From DASPFV01 sp035620975 (GTDB lineage Bacteria; Acidobacteriota; Vicinamibacteria; Vicinamibacterales; 2-12-FULL-66-21): a stretch of 12,848 nucleotides of DNA. A program made the translations under genes and the position numbers. Of the stretch, positions 6,292 through 12,848 are shown piece by piece. The first letter of the stretch is position 1; the number at the start of each line of letters is the position of its first letter. The stretch lies in contig DASPFV010000065.1 of the NCBI GenBank assembly GCA_035620975.1, forward strand, positions 1-12,848, written 5' to 3'. Under the pieces are notes generated by a model. It had not been told where the DNA came from. It ran no database searches and was given only the letters and a program-made list of their open reading frames with translations.

Positions 6292-6660
6292 CTACGTGTG
6301 AGACGTCTGACGGTCGTTGGGCTCGACCGCCATCAGCTCGGGGTGCGCGACGATGTGCGCGTGCACCAGGGCCTCGGCGCGCGCGAAGGCATCCGGATCC
6401 CCGGCGCGGAAGACGTCGTTGGCCGGAATCAGGTCCTTCTGACTCGAAGGGGTGGCGTCGTGGCTGTCGTAGATTGCCGACACGGGGCAGGCCGGCGCAC
6501 AGGCGCCACAGTCGATGCACTCCTCCGGATGGATGTAGAGCATCGTCGCCGACGCGAACTCGGGCTCGTCCTTCCGTGGATGGATGCAGTCGACCGGGCA
6601 GACATCGACGCAGGAGGCGTCCTTGGTCCCAATGCACGGATCGGTAATCACGAACGGCAT
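6292..6660 (-). CDS. 7Fe-type ([3Fe-4S]/[4Fe-4S]) ferredoxin
   Basis: This 122-residue soluble electron carrier has the cysteine spacing of Azotobacter-type 7Fe ferredoxins. C9, C17 and C58 fit the [3Fe-4S] cluster. C21, C48, C51 and C54 fit the [4Fe-4S] cluster. The motifs are CIGTKDASCVDVCPVDC (9-25) and CIDCGACAPACP (48-59). C25 is an extra non-ligand Cys also present in that family. Thr12 sits where the family often has a further Cys, which does not remove a ligand. A C-terminal tail of about 50 residues (61-122) is acidic and lacks motifs. The ATG at 6660 has a perfect Shine-Dalgarno 7 nt upstream; an in-frame ATG 39 nt further upstream lacks one. No partner oxidoreductase lies alongside, so its redox partner is unknown. 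A ferredoxin of this class commonly has general or stress-related redox roles. Confidence 0.92.
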   Translation of the reverse strand: MPFVITDPCIGTKDASCVDVCPVDCIHPRKDEPEFASATMLYIHPEECIDCGACAPACPVSAIYDSHDATPSSQKDLIPANDVFRAGDPDAFARAEALVHAHIVAHPELMAVEPNDRQTSHT

Positions 6661-6667
6661 GGCCGAG

Positions 6668-6674
6668 CCTCCTT
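6668..6674 (-). promoter_or_regulatory. Perfect Shine-Dalgarno of the ferredoxin gene
   Basis: AAGGAGG on the minus strand with a 7-nt spacer to the ATG at 6660. It is the strongest ribosome binding site in the window and suggests high translation of the ferredoxin. It also rules out the upstream in-frame ATG at 6699. Confidence 0.85.
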
Positions 6675-6687
6675 CGTCCGGCCTCTG

Positions 6688-6693
6688 ATCATA
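6688..6693 (-). promoter_or_regulatory. Possible -10 box upstream of the ferredoxin gene
   Basis: TATGAT on the minus strand (5 of 6 to TATAAT) lies 27 nt before the ferredoxin ATG, in the 73-bp gap after the glycosyltransferase gene. No good -35 hexamer is found 16-18 bp upstream, so this is only a candidate for a separate ferredoxin/kinase promoter. Confidence 0.25.
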
Positions 6694-6733
6694 CTCCACG
6701 CGTCCGGCAGCACGGGCCCGGATGGCGGCGGCT

Positions 6734-8581
6734 TTACGGCGCGAGGTCCGGATCGACGCGGACGTACCAGAGCCGGAAAGCCACGGGCGCTGCGGGATCG
6801 AGCGAGTCGAAATGCGGGCCTGCCTCCCGCGCCGGCACCAGGTGCGACGCGACGAGCTCGAGGCGGCTGAACGTCCGCTCGGGATGGCCGGTGACGCGAA
6901 GCCTATAGGTGCCGACCCGCTGCGGATCGCGCGACAGGCGGAGCCTGGCGATCAGACGCCGGTCGAGGTAGACGGACACACCAGGCTGCCGGTCGAGATC
7001 CGCTGTTTCAGCCGGATCGAGACGGAGAGTCAGCCAGAAGTCGCTGTGCCCGCCGACGGGCAGTCGCAGGCTCGCGACGGGCGCCCGCGCGACACGATAC
7101 GGCACACCGTGGACAATCGGTTCCGACCACCCGTCCTCGAACAGCCAGCGGTCGCGGTGGCCCGCCGGCAGCGTGACGGCATCGTTGGCGCGGAGCGCTT
7201 CGTCCGCGGCCCAGAGCGGGACGCCCTGCTCCCAGGAGAGGGCGACTGCCACCATCGCCACTGCCATCGCAGCCTGGAAGAGCCGGAGACGGGGGTGCTC
7301 CAGCCGGACGCTCCGAAGGCGGACGCGTGCCACCAGCCAGCGGACGATCGTCGTTGCCGTCCAGAACGCGAACACCAGATAGAAGGGATAGGCGTGCTGG
7401 GTGAAGCGCCACTCACCCCCGCCGCCCACGCGCCAGGTCATCGCATAGGGCACGAGCGACGTGAAGAGGAGCAGGAGGAGGAAGCGGCCGGTCGGCGTGA
7501 AGACCGCGCAGAGCAGCCCCAGGGCGGCTGCCCACTGCATCAGCGCCGGAAGCCGCGGATGCCATTGCACGTAGCCGTACCACTTGTTGAAGAACGGGAA
7601 CGTCAGTACGCCCTGCAGCCCGGTGTCGAGGGCCGCAATCGGCCTGGAGGCGAACTTGTCGGCGATGTATCCCACTGCGCTCTCGGACTGGCCAGGATCG
7701 CGCCCTTCCGCCGCCCGGTAGTAGCGTGTGTGGTAGTTGATGGAGATGAGTGGATCGCCCGTCGCGCGCGCGCAGTTCACCAGGTAGGGTGCCACCAGGG
7801 CGGCCGCAATCAATGCGGCGATGGCGACGTGTCGAGGCGCTGCGGGCCGCGCCGACGGCCGCGCCGTTTCCATGGCAATCCAGAGCAGTCCAGGAACGAC
7901 GAACGACAGCGAGGTAATGCGGGTCAGGCACGCCACCCCCATCGCCACGCCGGCGAGCACGGCGACACGAGGAGAAGCGCAGCGCCGGAGCGCCACGAGT
8001 CCGGCGGCAGCAAGCGCCACGACGGCCATGAACGTGTCGTCGCGCCAGCCCTGGTAGCTGGCCGTAATCACGGCGAACTCGACCGCAAGGCCGAGGCTGG
8101 CGAGCAGGCCGACCAGCGGAGAGACGGCGACGGCACCGAGCAGGTAGGTTGCGAAGACCGCGGCGGTGCTGCCGCTGGCCGATGCGAAGCTGAGGCCGAT
8201 GTCGCGATTACCGCACAGCCACAGCCACGCCCGCGACAACGCCAGGAACACGGGCTCGCGCACGTGCGCCTGGTAGAAGTGAGTCATCTCGCGCGCGAAG
8301 CGCAGGTAGTTGATCGGGTCGCCGTTGACGTAGGGATCCTTCGACGGCCCCCAGTGCACGGTCCCGGGTCGCAGTGCGCGGGCGGTCGGGATCGCGACGC
8401 GGGACAGCGCGCTCGACCAGGCCGGCTGCCCCATCCAGCCGTAGTTCGTGACGAGCGCCTCGTATCGCAGGAGCCCGCCGTACACGGTCACGAGCAGCGC
8501 CAGCCAGATCCAGCCGCGTCGCGGCGACACCGCCTCCAGAAGCGCCCGCCCGTCCCGTTCGCCAGGCCCCGACTGAGCCAT
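6734..8581 (-). CDS. GT-C-type membrane glycosyltransferase (family-39-like)
   Basis: This 615-residue polytopic membrane protein is probably a transferase that uses a lipid-linked sugar and acts on the outer face of the inner membrane. A first membrane segment (about 24-40) is followed by a loop with GDPINYLRFAREM (87-99) and HVREPVFLALSRAWLWL (106-122). An acidic residue in this loop (here D88) is the expected catalytic or metal site in GT-C enzymes. About nine further hydrophobic stretches follow to residue ~450, including 138-176, 184-199, 205-236, 251-268, 347-383, 398-418 and 434-450. Residues 460-615 are soluble and beta-rich (DFWLTLRLDP, GVSVYLDRRLI, AFRLWYVRVDPD) and look like an appended extracytoplasmic beta-sandwich. 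The ATG at 8581 is used. It has no Shine-Dalgarno, but a TACGAT lies 8 nt upstream. Acceptor and donor are unknown. It lies between the BACON lipoprotein and ferredoxin genes. Confidence 0.8.
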   Translation of the reverse strand: MAQSGPGERDGRALLEAVSPRRGWIWLALLVTVYGGLLRYEALVTNYGWMGQPAWSSALSRVAIPTARALRPGTVHWGPSKDPYVNGDPINYLRFAREMTHFYQAHVREPVFLALSRAWLWLCGNRDIGLSFASASGSTAAVFATYLLGAVAVSPLVGLLASLGLAVEFAVITASYQGWRDDTFMAVVALAAAGLVALRRCASPRVAVLAGVAMGVACLTRITSLSFVVPGLLWIAMETARPSARPAAPRHVAIAALIAAALVAPYLVNCARATGDPLISINYHTRYYRAAEGRDPGQSESAVGYIADKFASRPIAALDTGLQGVLTFPFFNKWYGYVQWHPRLPALMQWAAALGLLCAVFTPTGRFLLLLLFTSLVPYAMTWRVGGGGEWRFTQHAYPFYLVFAFWTATTIVRWLVARVRLRSVRLEHPRLRLFQAAMAVAMVAVALSWEQGVPLWAADEALRANDAVTLPAGHRDRWLFEDGWSEPIVHGVPYRVARAPVASLRLPVGGHSDFWLTLRLDPAETADLDRQPGVSVYLDRRLIARLRLSRDPQRVGTYRLRVTGHPERTFSRLELVASHLVPAREAGPHFDSLDPAAPVAFRLWYVRVDPDLAP

Positions 8582-8605
8582 TAGCAGGGATCGTAACGTG
8601 GATGG

Positions 8606-8680
8606 CCAGGGCCCGCACCCGGGACACGTCGCACCAAGGGCACCTTCGCACCCGGGGGCACCGGGGCACAAGGCACCCAG
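8606..8680. repeat. Degenerate short-period repeat tract, GTGCC/GGCAC core
   Basis: On the plus strand the tract parses into units ending in GCAC, such as GTCGCAC, CAAGGGCAC, CTTCGCAC, CCGGGGGCAC, CGGGGCAC and AAGGCAC, each 7-10 bp long. It fills most of the 102-bp gap between the BACON gene (stop at 8684) and the glycosyltransferase start (8581). It has no T-run. It is the least regular of the three short-period tracts in this window. Confidence 0.65.
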
Positions 8681-8683
8681 CGT

Positions 8684-11350
8684 TCACATCCCCTGATTCA
8701 CTGTAAACGTCATCTGATCGTGACCGGGAATCGTGAAGACGATCGTTCCGGAGCGCGGGGCACCCGTCGCATTGGCTTCGACGTTGAACTGCAGGGTCTG
8801 CGGGCCCGGACCGGTTTCCCCCGCGATGATCGTGATCCACGGCACCTGGCTCGCAGCCGACCACGCGCAGCCCTCGCCCGTGTTCATGGTCACCGTGCGC
8901 GAACCCCCTACGTGAGGCATGTTCTGGCTCGAGCTGCTCAACGCGTACGTGCAGCCCGACCCCTGCGCGATGGCAACCGTTCGCCCGCCAATCAGGAGGC
9001 TGCCGGCGCGCGCGGGCCCGGCGTTGGCTTCCACCGCGAGCTGGAGCGTCGCAGATCCCGTCCCGCTGGTCGGAGGTTCGAAGGCCGCCCATGTGACCTG
9101 ACTCGAGGCCGTCCAGCCGCAGCTCGCGCCAGTGGTGAGCTGCAGGGTCACAGCGCCGCCGCCGCTCCCGATGACCACCGGATCGGGCGCCACGACGTGG
9201 GAGCACGCGCCTTCCTGCGTGATGGTGAACGTCCGGCCGGCAATCAGCGCCGTTCCCGTCCGGGCAGCGCCGGTGTTCTGCGCAATGAGGAGGTGCACTT
9301 CGCCGGGCCCCACGCCGGACGCGCCTGACGTCACAGCGATCCATTCGGCGTTGGCGGTCGCCGTCCACGCGCACCCGGCCGCCGTCGAGACAGCCACCGA
9401 AACGGTTCCGCCGGCCGCGTCGGTCGCGTGCTGTTCGGGTGCGAGGACAACGCTGCATCCGCCTTCCTGATTCACGGTGAACGTCCGGCCTCCGATCAGG
9501 ATCGTTCCCGACCGTGGCGCGCCGGTGTTGGCCGCGCCGGTGAACCCGACGGTACCCGCTCCGGTTCCGCTGCCTCCCTGCGTAATCGTCAGCCAGGCGT
9601 CCTGGCTGACCGCCGTCCACGTGCAGCCTTCGCCCGCCCTGACGGCGACGCTCCCCGATCCACCCGCCGCCGGCAGCGTCGCCGTCGAAGCCGTGAGCGT
9701 CACCGTGCAGCCGCCCTCCTGGGAGACGGTGAAGGTGCGGCCCCCGGCCGTCACCGTGCCGCTCCGCCCCGGTCCGTCATTGGCGGCTATGGCCAGCCGG
9801 ACGGTGCCGTTGCCCGACCCGCTGGCTCCCCCCGTGATCGAAATCCACGGCGCGTTGCTCGTCGCCGTCCACGCGCAGAGGGACCCGGACTGGACATCGA
9901 AGCTCAGCGCTCCACCACTTTCACCAGCGGTGGCGTTCTCAGGTGAGAGCGTGACCGTGCACCCGGGCGACTGGGTGACGGCGAACGTGTGCCCCGCGAT
10001 CGCGAGCGTTCCCGTCCGGCTGGGTCCGTCGGTCGCGGAGACCGAATACCGGACCGCGCCGTTGCCGCTGCCGCTCGCACCGGTCGTGATGCGGATCCAG
10101 TCCGCACCGCTCGTTGCAGTCCACGCGCAGTCCGCGGCAGTCGTGACTCCCACGGTTCCGTCGCCGCCACTGGCGCCCACGTTGTGCGATGCCGGCTCGA
10201 TCGCGTAGGTGCAGCCCGGCGACTGCGTCACGGACACGCGCTGGCCGGCGACCAGCAGCGTCCCCGTCCGCGCCGGCCCGGTGGTGGGCGCGGCCGTGAA
10301 CGAGACCATGCCGGATCCCGAGCCCGACAGGCCGCCGGTGATGGCGATCCACGGCGCTTCGGTGACTGCCGTCCAGTCACATCCGGGGGCGGCGGTGACG
10401 GTCACGGTTCCGGCTCCACCGGCCGCCGCAAGCGCGACCGACGACGGGGCCACCGAGTACGCGCAGCCGGGCGACTGGGTGATCGTGAAGACCTGGCCGC
10501 CCGCGAGCACCGTGCCGGTGCGCGCGGGACCGTCCGTCGCCGCGACCGTGAACCGTACCGTGCCCGGACCGGCCCCAGACGCGGGCTCGACGGTTATCCA
10601 CGGGACGTTGCTCGCCGCCGTCCACGGGCACCCGGCGGCAGCGTTCACCGCGAACGAACCCTGTCCTCCCGCCGCTCCCACAGAGTGGGAGCCCGACGAC
10701 AAAGTGTAGGTGCAGCCCAGGGACTGGGTGACGCTGAACCGCTGAGCGGCAATGATGAGCGTGGCCGTTCGAGGCGGGCCAGTCGACCCGGCAACCTCGA
10801 ACGCCACTGTACCCGAGCCGGTGCCCGAGGCGCCGGCACGAATCGAGACCCAATCGGCATCCGACCGGGCCGTCCACGTACACAACTGGCTCGAGGCCGC
10901 CACACCAACCGTCCCGGAGCCGCCCTCCTGCGGGAAGCTGGCCGATGTGCCGCCCAGCGTGAACACACAGTCGGCTGCCGCCTGCGACACCTCCGCCCGC
11001 TGATCGTTCAGCCGCAACGTCCCGCGGCGCACGACCGGATCCGGGTTGGTGGACGCGCGGAACTCGACGGCCCCATCCCCCTGCCCGGATGCGCCGCCGA
11101 CAACGCTCAGCCATTCCACTTCGACGCTGGCGGACCACGCGCATTCCCGCGCGGTCGTGACAGTGACGCGCGCGTTGCCTCCCACGGCTGGGAGTATGGC
11201 GTCGGGTACTCCGAGGGTGACGCCGCAGCGCGACAGCGTGGAGGGCGCCGTAGACGTGCTGGTGGACGATCCGCAGCCGCTCAGAAACACCGTGACCAGC
11301 ACCGCCGCGGCGGTGCTGAAGGAAACCCGGAAAGGGAAAGCGGCAGCCAT
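8684..11350 (-). CDS. Surface lipoprotein made of ten tandem BACON-like domains
   Basis: This 888-residue protein has a lipoprotein signal: a hydrophobic core AAAVLVTVFLSGC with lipobox Cys26, followed by a Ser/Thr linker (27-41). Ten contiguous repeats of 83-89 residues fill the rest: 42-127, 128-212, 213-295, 296-379, 380-463, 464-547, 548-631, 632-715, 716-799 and 800-888. Each starts with Cys (as in CTYTLSS), has a GG near 16-17, a second Cys at 29 or 30 in GCAWTA, an aromatic W ~8 residues on (PWITI), a glycine-rich GASGSGNG loop, then GPxRTGT and a closing FTVTQ. These are BACON-domain features, known as beta-sandwich carbohydrate- or mucin-binding modules. No enzyme domain is present, so a binding or adhesive role at the cell surface is inferred. 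ATG at 11350 is preferred over GTG at 11380, which would only lengthen the n-region. Confidence 0.88.
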   Translation of the reverse strand: MAAAFPFRVSFSTAAAVLVTVFLSGCGSSTSTSTAPSTLSRCGVTLGVPDAILPAVGGNARVTVTTARECAWSASVEVEWLSVVGGASGQGDGAVEFRASTNPDPVVRRGTLRLNDQRAEVSQAAADCVFTLGGTSASFPQEGGSGTVGVAASSQLCTWTARSDADWVSIRAGASGTGSGTVAFEVAGSTGPPRTATLIIAAQRFSVTQSLGCTYTLSSGSHSVGAAGGQGSFAVNAAAGCPWTAASNVPWITVEPASGAGPGTVRFTVAATDGPARTGTVLAGGQVFTITQSPGCAYSVAPSSVALAAAGGAGTVTVTAAPGCDWTAVTEAPWIAITGGLSGSGSGMVSFTAAPTTGPARTGTLLVAGQRVSVTQSPGCTYAIEPASHNVGASGGDGTVGVTTAADCAWTATSGADWIRITTGASGSGNGAVRYSVSATDGPSRTGTLAIAGHTFAVTQSPGCTVTLSPENATAGESGGALSFDVQSGSLCAWTATSNAPWISITGGASGSGNGTVRLAIAANDGPGRSGTVTAGGRTFTVSQEGGCTVTLTASTATLPAAGGSGSVAVRAGEGCTWTAVSQDAWLTITQGGSGTGAGTVGFTGAANTGAPRSGTILIGGRTFTVNQEGGCSVVLAPEQHATDAAGGTVSVAVSTAAGCAWTATANAEWIAVTSGASGVGPGEVHLLIAQNTGAARTGTALIAGRTFTITQEGACSHVVAPDPVVIGSGGGAVTLQLTTGASCGWTASSQVTWAAFEPPTSGTGSATLQLAVEANAGPARAGSLLIGGRTVAIAQGSGCTYALSSSSQNMPHVGGSRTVTMNTGEGCAWSAASQVPWITIIAGETGPGPQTLQFNVEANATGAPRSGTIVFTIPGHDQMTFTVNQGM
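8687..11227 (-). repeat. Ten-unit coding tandem repeat, about 252-bp period
   Basis: This is the DNA array encoding the ten BACON-like domains. Units run 10970-11227 (258 bp), 10715-10969 (255), 10466-10714 (249), then six units of exactly 252 bp (10214-10465, 9962-10213, 9710-9961, 9458-9709, 9206-9457, 8954-9205), and a last unit of 267 bp (8687-8953). The central six are length-locked, and the outer ones drift. Units are clearly homologous at the protein level but diverged at the DNA level. Confidence 0.88.
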
Positions 11351-11450
11351 TGGCGATACGGCCGAGATCTCGCCGCGCACGGCAGCGAGTAATCAAGAGT
11401 GACGCCAAGGCGACCACAGCTCATCCGTCGGACGCTTTCGGAGTACTGTA

Positions 11451-11454
11451 GGAG
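11451..11454 (+). promoter_or_regulatory. Shine-Dalgarno of the alpha-oxoamine synthase gene
   Basis: GGAG, within TAGGAG, lies 4 nt before the ATG at 11459. It sets this start over an in-frame ATG at 11399, which lies in the 108-bp divergent gap shared with the BACON gene. Confidence 0.6.
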
Positions 11455-11458
11455 CCCT

Positions 11459-12688
11459 ATGAGCCTCGAGAAACTCAACGCCGCGCTGACGGCGGAGCTC
11501 GCGAACCTGGAGGAAGAGGGGAGAGCCAAGGCGCCTGAACGGGTGATCGTCGGGTACGTGCCGGCCAGGGGGAGTCGCGGGCCCCGTTACCGCCTCCGCA
11601 GCAGCGACCGCGAGTTCCTCCGGATGAACAGCAACAGCTATCTCTCGCTCTCGCATCATCCGGGCGTGCTGTCGGCGGCCGACGAGGCGGCGCATGCCTT
11701 CGGCGCGGGGCCTGGCGCGGTGCGCTTCATCGACGGCACGTTCGTCTCCCACGTCGCGCTGGAGGCGCGCATCGCGCAGTTCGTCGGCCGGGGCGCAGCG
11801 CGCATCTTCAACTCGGCTTACACCACGATACTGGGGCTCGCCATCACGCTCGCGGGGCCCGACACGTGGTGGATCGGCGACGAGCTGAACCACAACTGCA
11901 TCATCCGCGCGATGCGCATCGCCAACGTCCCGTCGGCGCAGCGCGCGATCTTCAAGCACAACGACGTCGCCGATCTCGAGCGCCACCTGACGGCCGTGCC
12001 CCCGCAGGCCGGCCGCGTCATCGTGATCTTCGACGGCATCTTCAGCATGCGAGGCGATCACGCCCCCCTCGGAGAGATCGAGCGGCTGGTACGCGGCCAC
12101 GAAGCACGTTTCCGCGACGGTGTGATCACGGTGATGGACGATTCGCACGGCATTGGCGCGTACGGCGCCACCGGGAGGGGCACCGAGGAGCACTGCGGCA
12201 CCCCTGTGGACATCTTCATCGGCACGTTCGGAAAGGCGTTCGGCGTGAACGGAGGCTTCGTGGGCGGAAGCGTGGAGCTGGTCGAGGCCGTGCGCCAGAA
12301 GGCCGATACCTACATCTACACGAACCCGCTCGGAGCGGCCGATGCTGCGGCCGCGATCAAGGCGGTGGATGTCGCCGACGGCTCCGAAGGGCGCAGCCGG
12401 CTGGCGCACCTGAAGGCCCGCACCGACCAGTTTCGCGCCGGGCTCACGTCGCTCGGCTTCGAGTCGATCCCGGGACCGCACCCGGTCGTCCCGCTCCTGG
12501 TCCGCGACACCAACCGCACGCGCGCCATGGTGAGCGGCCTGTTCGATCGCGGCATCCTGGCCGTCGGCCTGACGTTCCCGGTCGTCCCGCGTGGCGACGA
12601 GACGATCCGCTTCCAGATCAACGCGGCGCACACCGGGAGCGACATCGAGGAGGTGCTCGCGGCCCTCGCCGCGCTGAAGGCGGGCTGA
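11459..12688 (+). CDS. Kbl-like alpha-oxoamine synthase (PLP-dependent acyltransferase)
   Basis: This 409-residue cytoplasmic enzyme belongs to the fold-type I PLP family that condenses an amino acid with an acyl-CoA: 2-amino-3-ketobutyrate CoA ligase (Kbl), BioF, HemA and serine palmitoyltransferase. Visible motifs are MNSNSYLSLSHHP (56-68), GAVRFIDGT (86-94), the PLP-stacking His145 in DELNHN, FDGIFSMRGDHAPL (191-204), DDSHGIGAYGATGRG (227-241) with Asp227 and His230, and the Schiff-base Lys259 in GTFGKAFGVNGGF. The C-terminal PVVPRGDETIRFQINAAHT (374-392) closely follows E. coli Kbl from memory. Kbl-like glycine C-acetyltransferase is therefore the best guess, though serine palmitoyltransferase-like activity cannot be excluded. 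The usual partner, threonine dehydrogenase, is not in the window. A GGAG 4 nt upstream supports the start. The gene is divergent from the BACON gene and convergent with trkH. Confidence 0.87.
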   Translation: MSLEKLNAALTAELANLEEEGRAKAPERVIVGYVPARGSRGPRYRLRSSDREFLRMNSNSYLSLSHHPGVLSAADEAAHAFGAGPGAVRFIDGTFVSHVALEARIAQFVGRGAARIFNSAYTTILGLAITLAGPDTWWIGDELNHNCIIRAMRIANVPSAQRAIFKHNDVADLERHLTAVPPQAGRVIVIFDGIFSMRGDHAPLGEIERLVRGHEARFRDGVITVMDDSHGIGAYGATGRGTEEHCGTPVDIFIGTFGKAFGVNGGFVGGSVELVEAVRQKADTYIYTNPLGAADAAAAIKAVDVADGSEGRSRLAHLKARTDQFRAGLTSLGFESIPGPHPVVPLLVRDTNRTRAMVSGLFDRGILAVGLTFPVVPRGDETIRFQINAAHTGSDIEEVLAALAALKAG

Positions 12689-12705
12689 TGCCGAGCGGCG
12701 GGTGA

Positions 12706-12848
12706 TCAGCGCTCCCAGCGGGCCGTCCGCCACACTTCGGGCCTCAGGAGCGCGAGCACGGTGAGGACCTCGAGCCGTCCAATCCACATCGCTGCCGTCA
12801 GGACGACCTTCGACACGGGATGCAGATCGCCGAAGTGGCTCATCGGGC
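12706..12848 (-). CDS. trkH: TrkH-family potassium transporter, C-terminal end (cut by window edge)
   Basis: The minus strand reads PMSHFGDLHPVSKVV, LTAAMWIGRLEVLTVLALL, RPEVWR and then TARWER before a TGA at 12706-12708. The pattern of an S/D-x-L-x-P-x-SK-x-V segment, then MWIGRLEVL and LLRPEVWR, is the conserved last membrane helix and tail of TrkH/KtrB-type K+ transporter subunits, which sit in the inner membrane and work with the TrkA NAD-binding regulator. Only the last 47 codons are visible, so the pore loops and the partner gene cannot be seen. It converges on the alpha-oxoamine synthase gene with 17 bp between stops and no obvious terminator. Confidence 0.87.
   Translation of the reverse strand, partial: PMSHFGDLHPVSKVVLTAAMWIGRLEVLTVLALLRPEVWRTARWER

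Noticed and set aside
6722..8584. Long plus-strand open frame opposite the glycosyltransferase (620 codons)
   Set aside because: Composition is biased to Arg, Gly, Glu and His without domains. The minus strand shows clear membrane segments and conserved motifs.
9989..11392. Plus-strand open frame opposite the BACON repeats (467 codons)
   Set aside because: Arg/Gly-rich mirror of the repeat array. The BACON pattern in the minus frame explains the periodicity.

Overview
The window is GC-rich, densely coding DNA. Its protein families resemble those of Acidobacteriota of the Vicinamibacteria type: a PadR regulator, a TerB-like protein, an FGE-fold secreted protein followed by a Tat-exported Gfo/Idh/MocA oxidoreductase, a membrane-anchored Ser/Thr kinase, and a cysteine-paired BACON-repeat lipoprotein. 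That placement is inferred from family resemblance, because there is no rRNA or other marker gene. I saw no tRNA, rRNA, CRISPR array, transposase or phage gene.

Left part (1-2102): the start of a minus-strand PadR-type regulator is cut by the window edge. It has a recognisable promoter placed so close to the ATG that the mRNA is probably leaderless. A 366-bp non-coding stretch follows, ending in a degenerate heptamer-period repeat built on GGAAC. Next comes a plus-strand TerB-like protein with a charged helical N-terminus. It converges on a minus-strand exported ApbE (FAD:protein FMN transferase), and a second, nearly perfect heptamer repeat (GGCTCTG x6) lies between the two stop codons.

Centre-left (2081-4268): a secreted FGE/SUMF1-fold protein starts divergently from ApbE, and the two 5' ends overlap by 22 bp. 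The mature protein has no cysteine, so it is unlikely to be a true formylglycine-generating enzyme. It is followed 40 bp later by a Tat-signal Gfo/Idh/MocA oxidoreductase, and a small GC hairpin with a T-run sits in the gap.

Centre-right (4318-11350, all minus strand): in transcription order these are a 10-repeat BACON lipoprotein, a GT-C/family-39-like membrane glycosyltransferase, a 7Fe-type ferredoxin with a perfect Shine-Dalgarno, and a Ser/Thr kinase with five C-terminal membrane segments. A third short-period repeat (GTGCC-based) fills the gap between the BACON and glycosyltransferase genes. The lipoprotein and glycosyltransferase suggest a cell-envelope theme, but shared function is not proven.

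Right end (11459-12848): a Kbl-like alpha-oxoamine synthase (PLP enzyme) reads rightward, away from the BACON gene. It converges, with a 17-bp gap, on the C-terminus of a TrkH potassium transporter that is cut by the window edge.

No clearly new multi-gene system is visible. The most unusual items are the three intergenic heptamer-like repeat tracts, the all-BACON lipoprotein with exactly two cysteines per repeat, the head-to-head overlapping gene starts, and the cysteine-free FGE fold.
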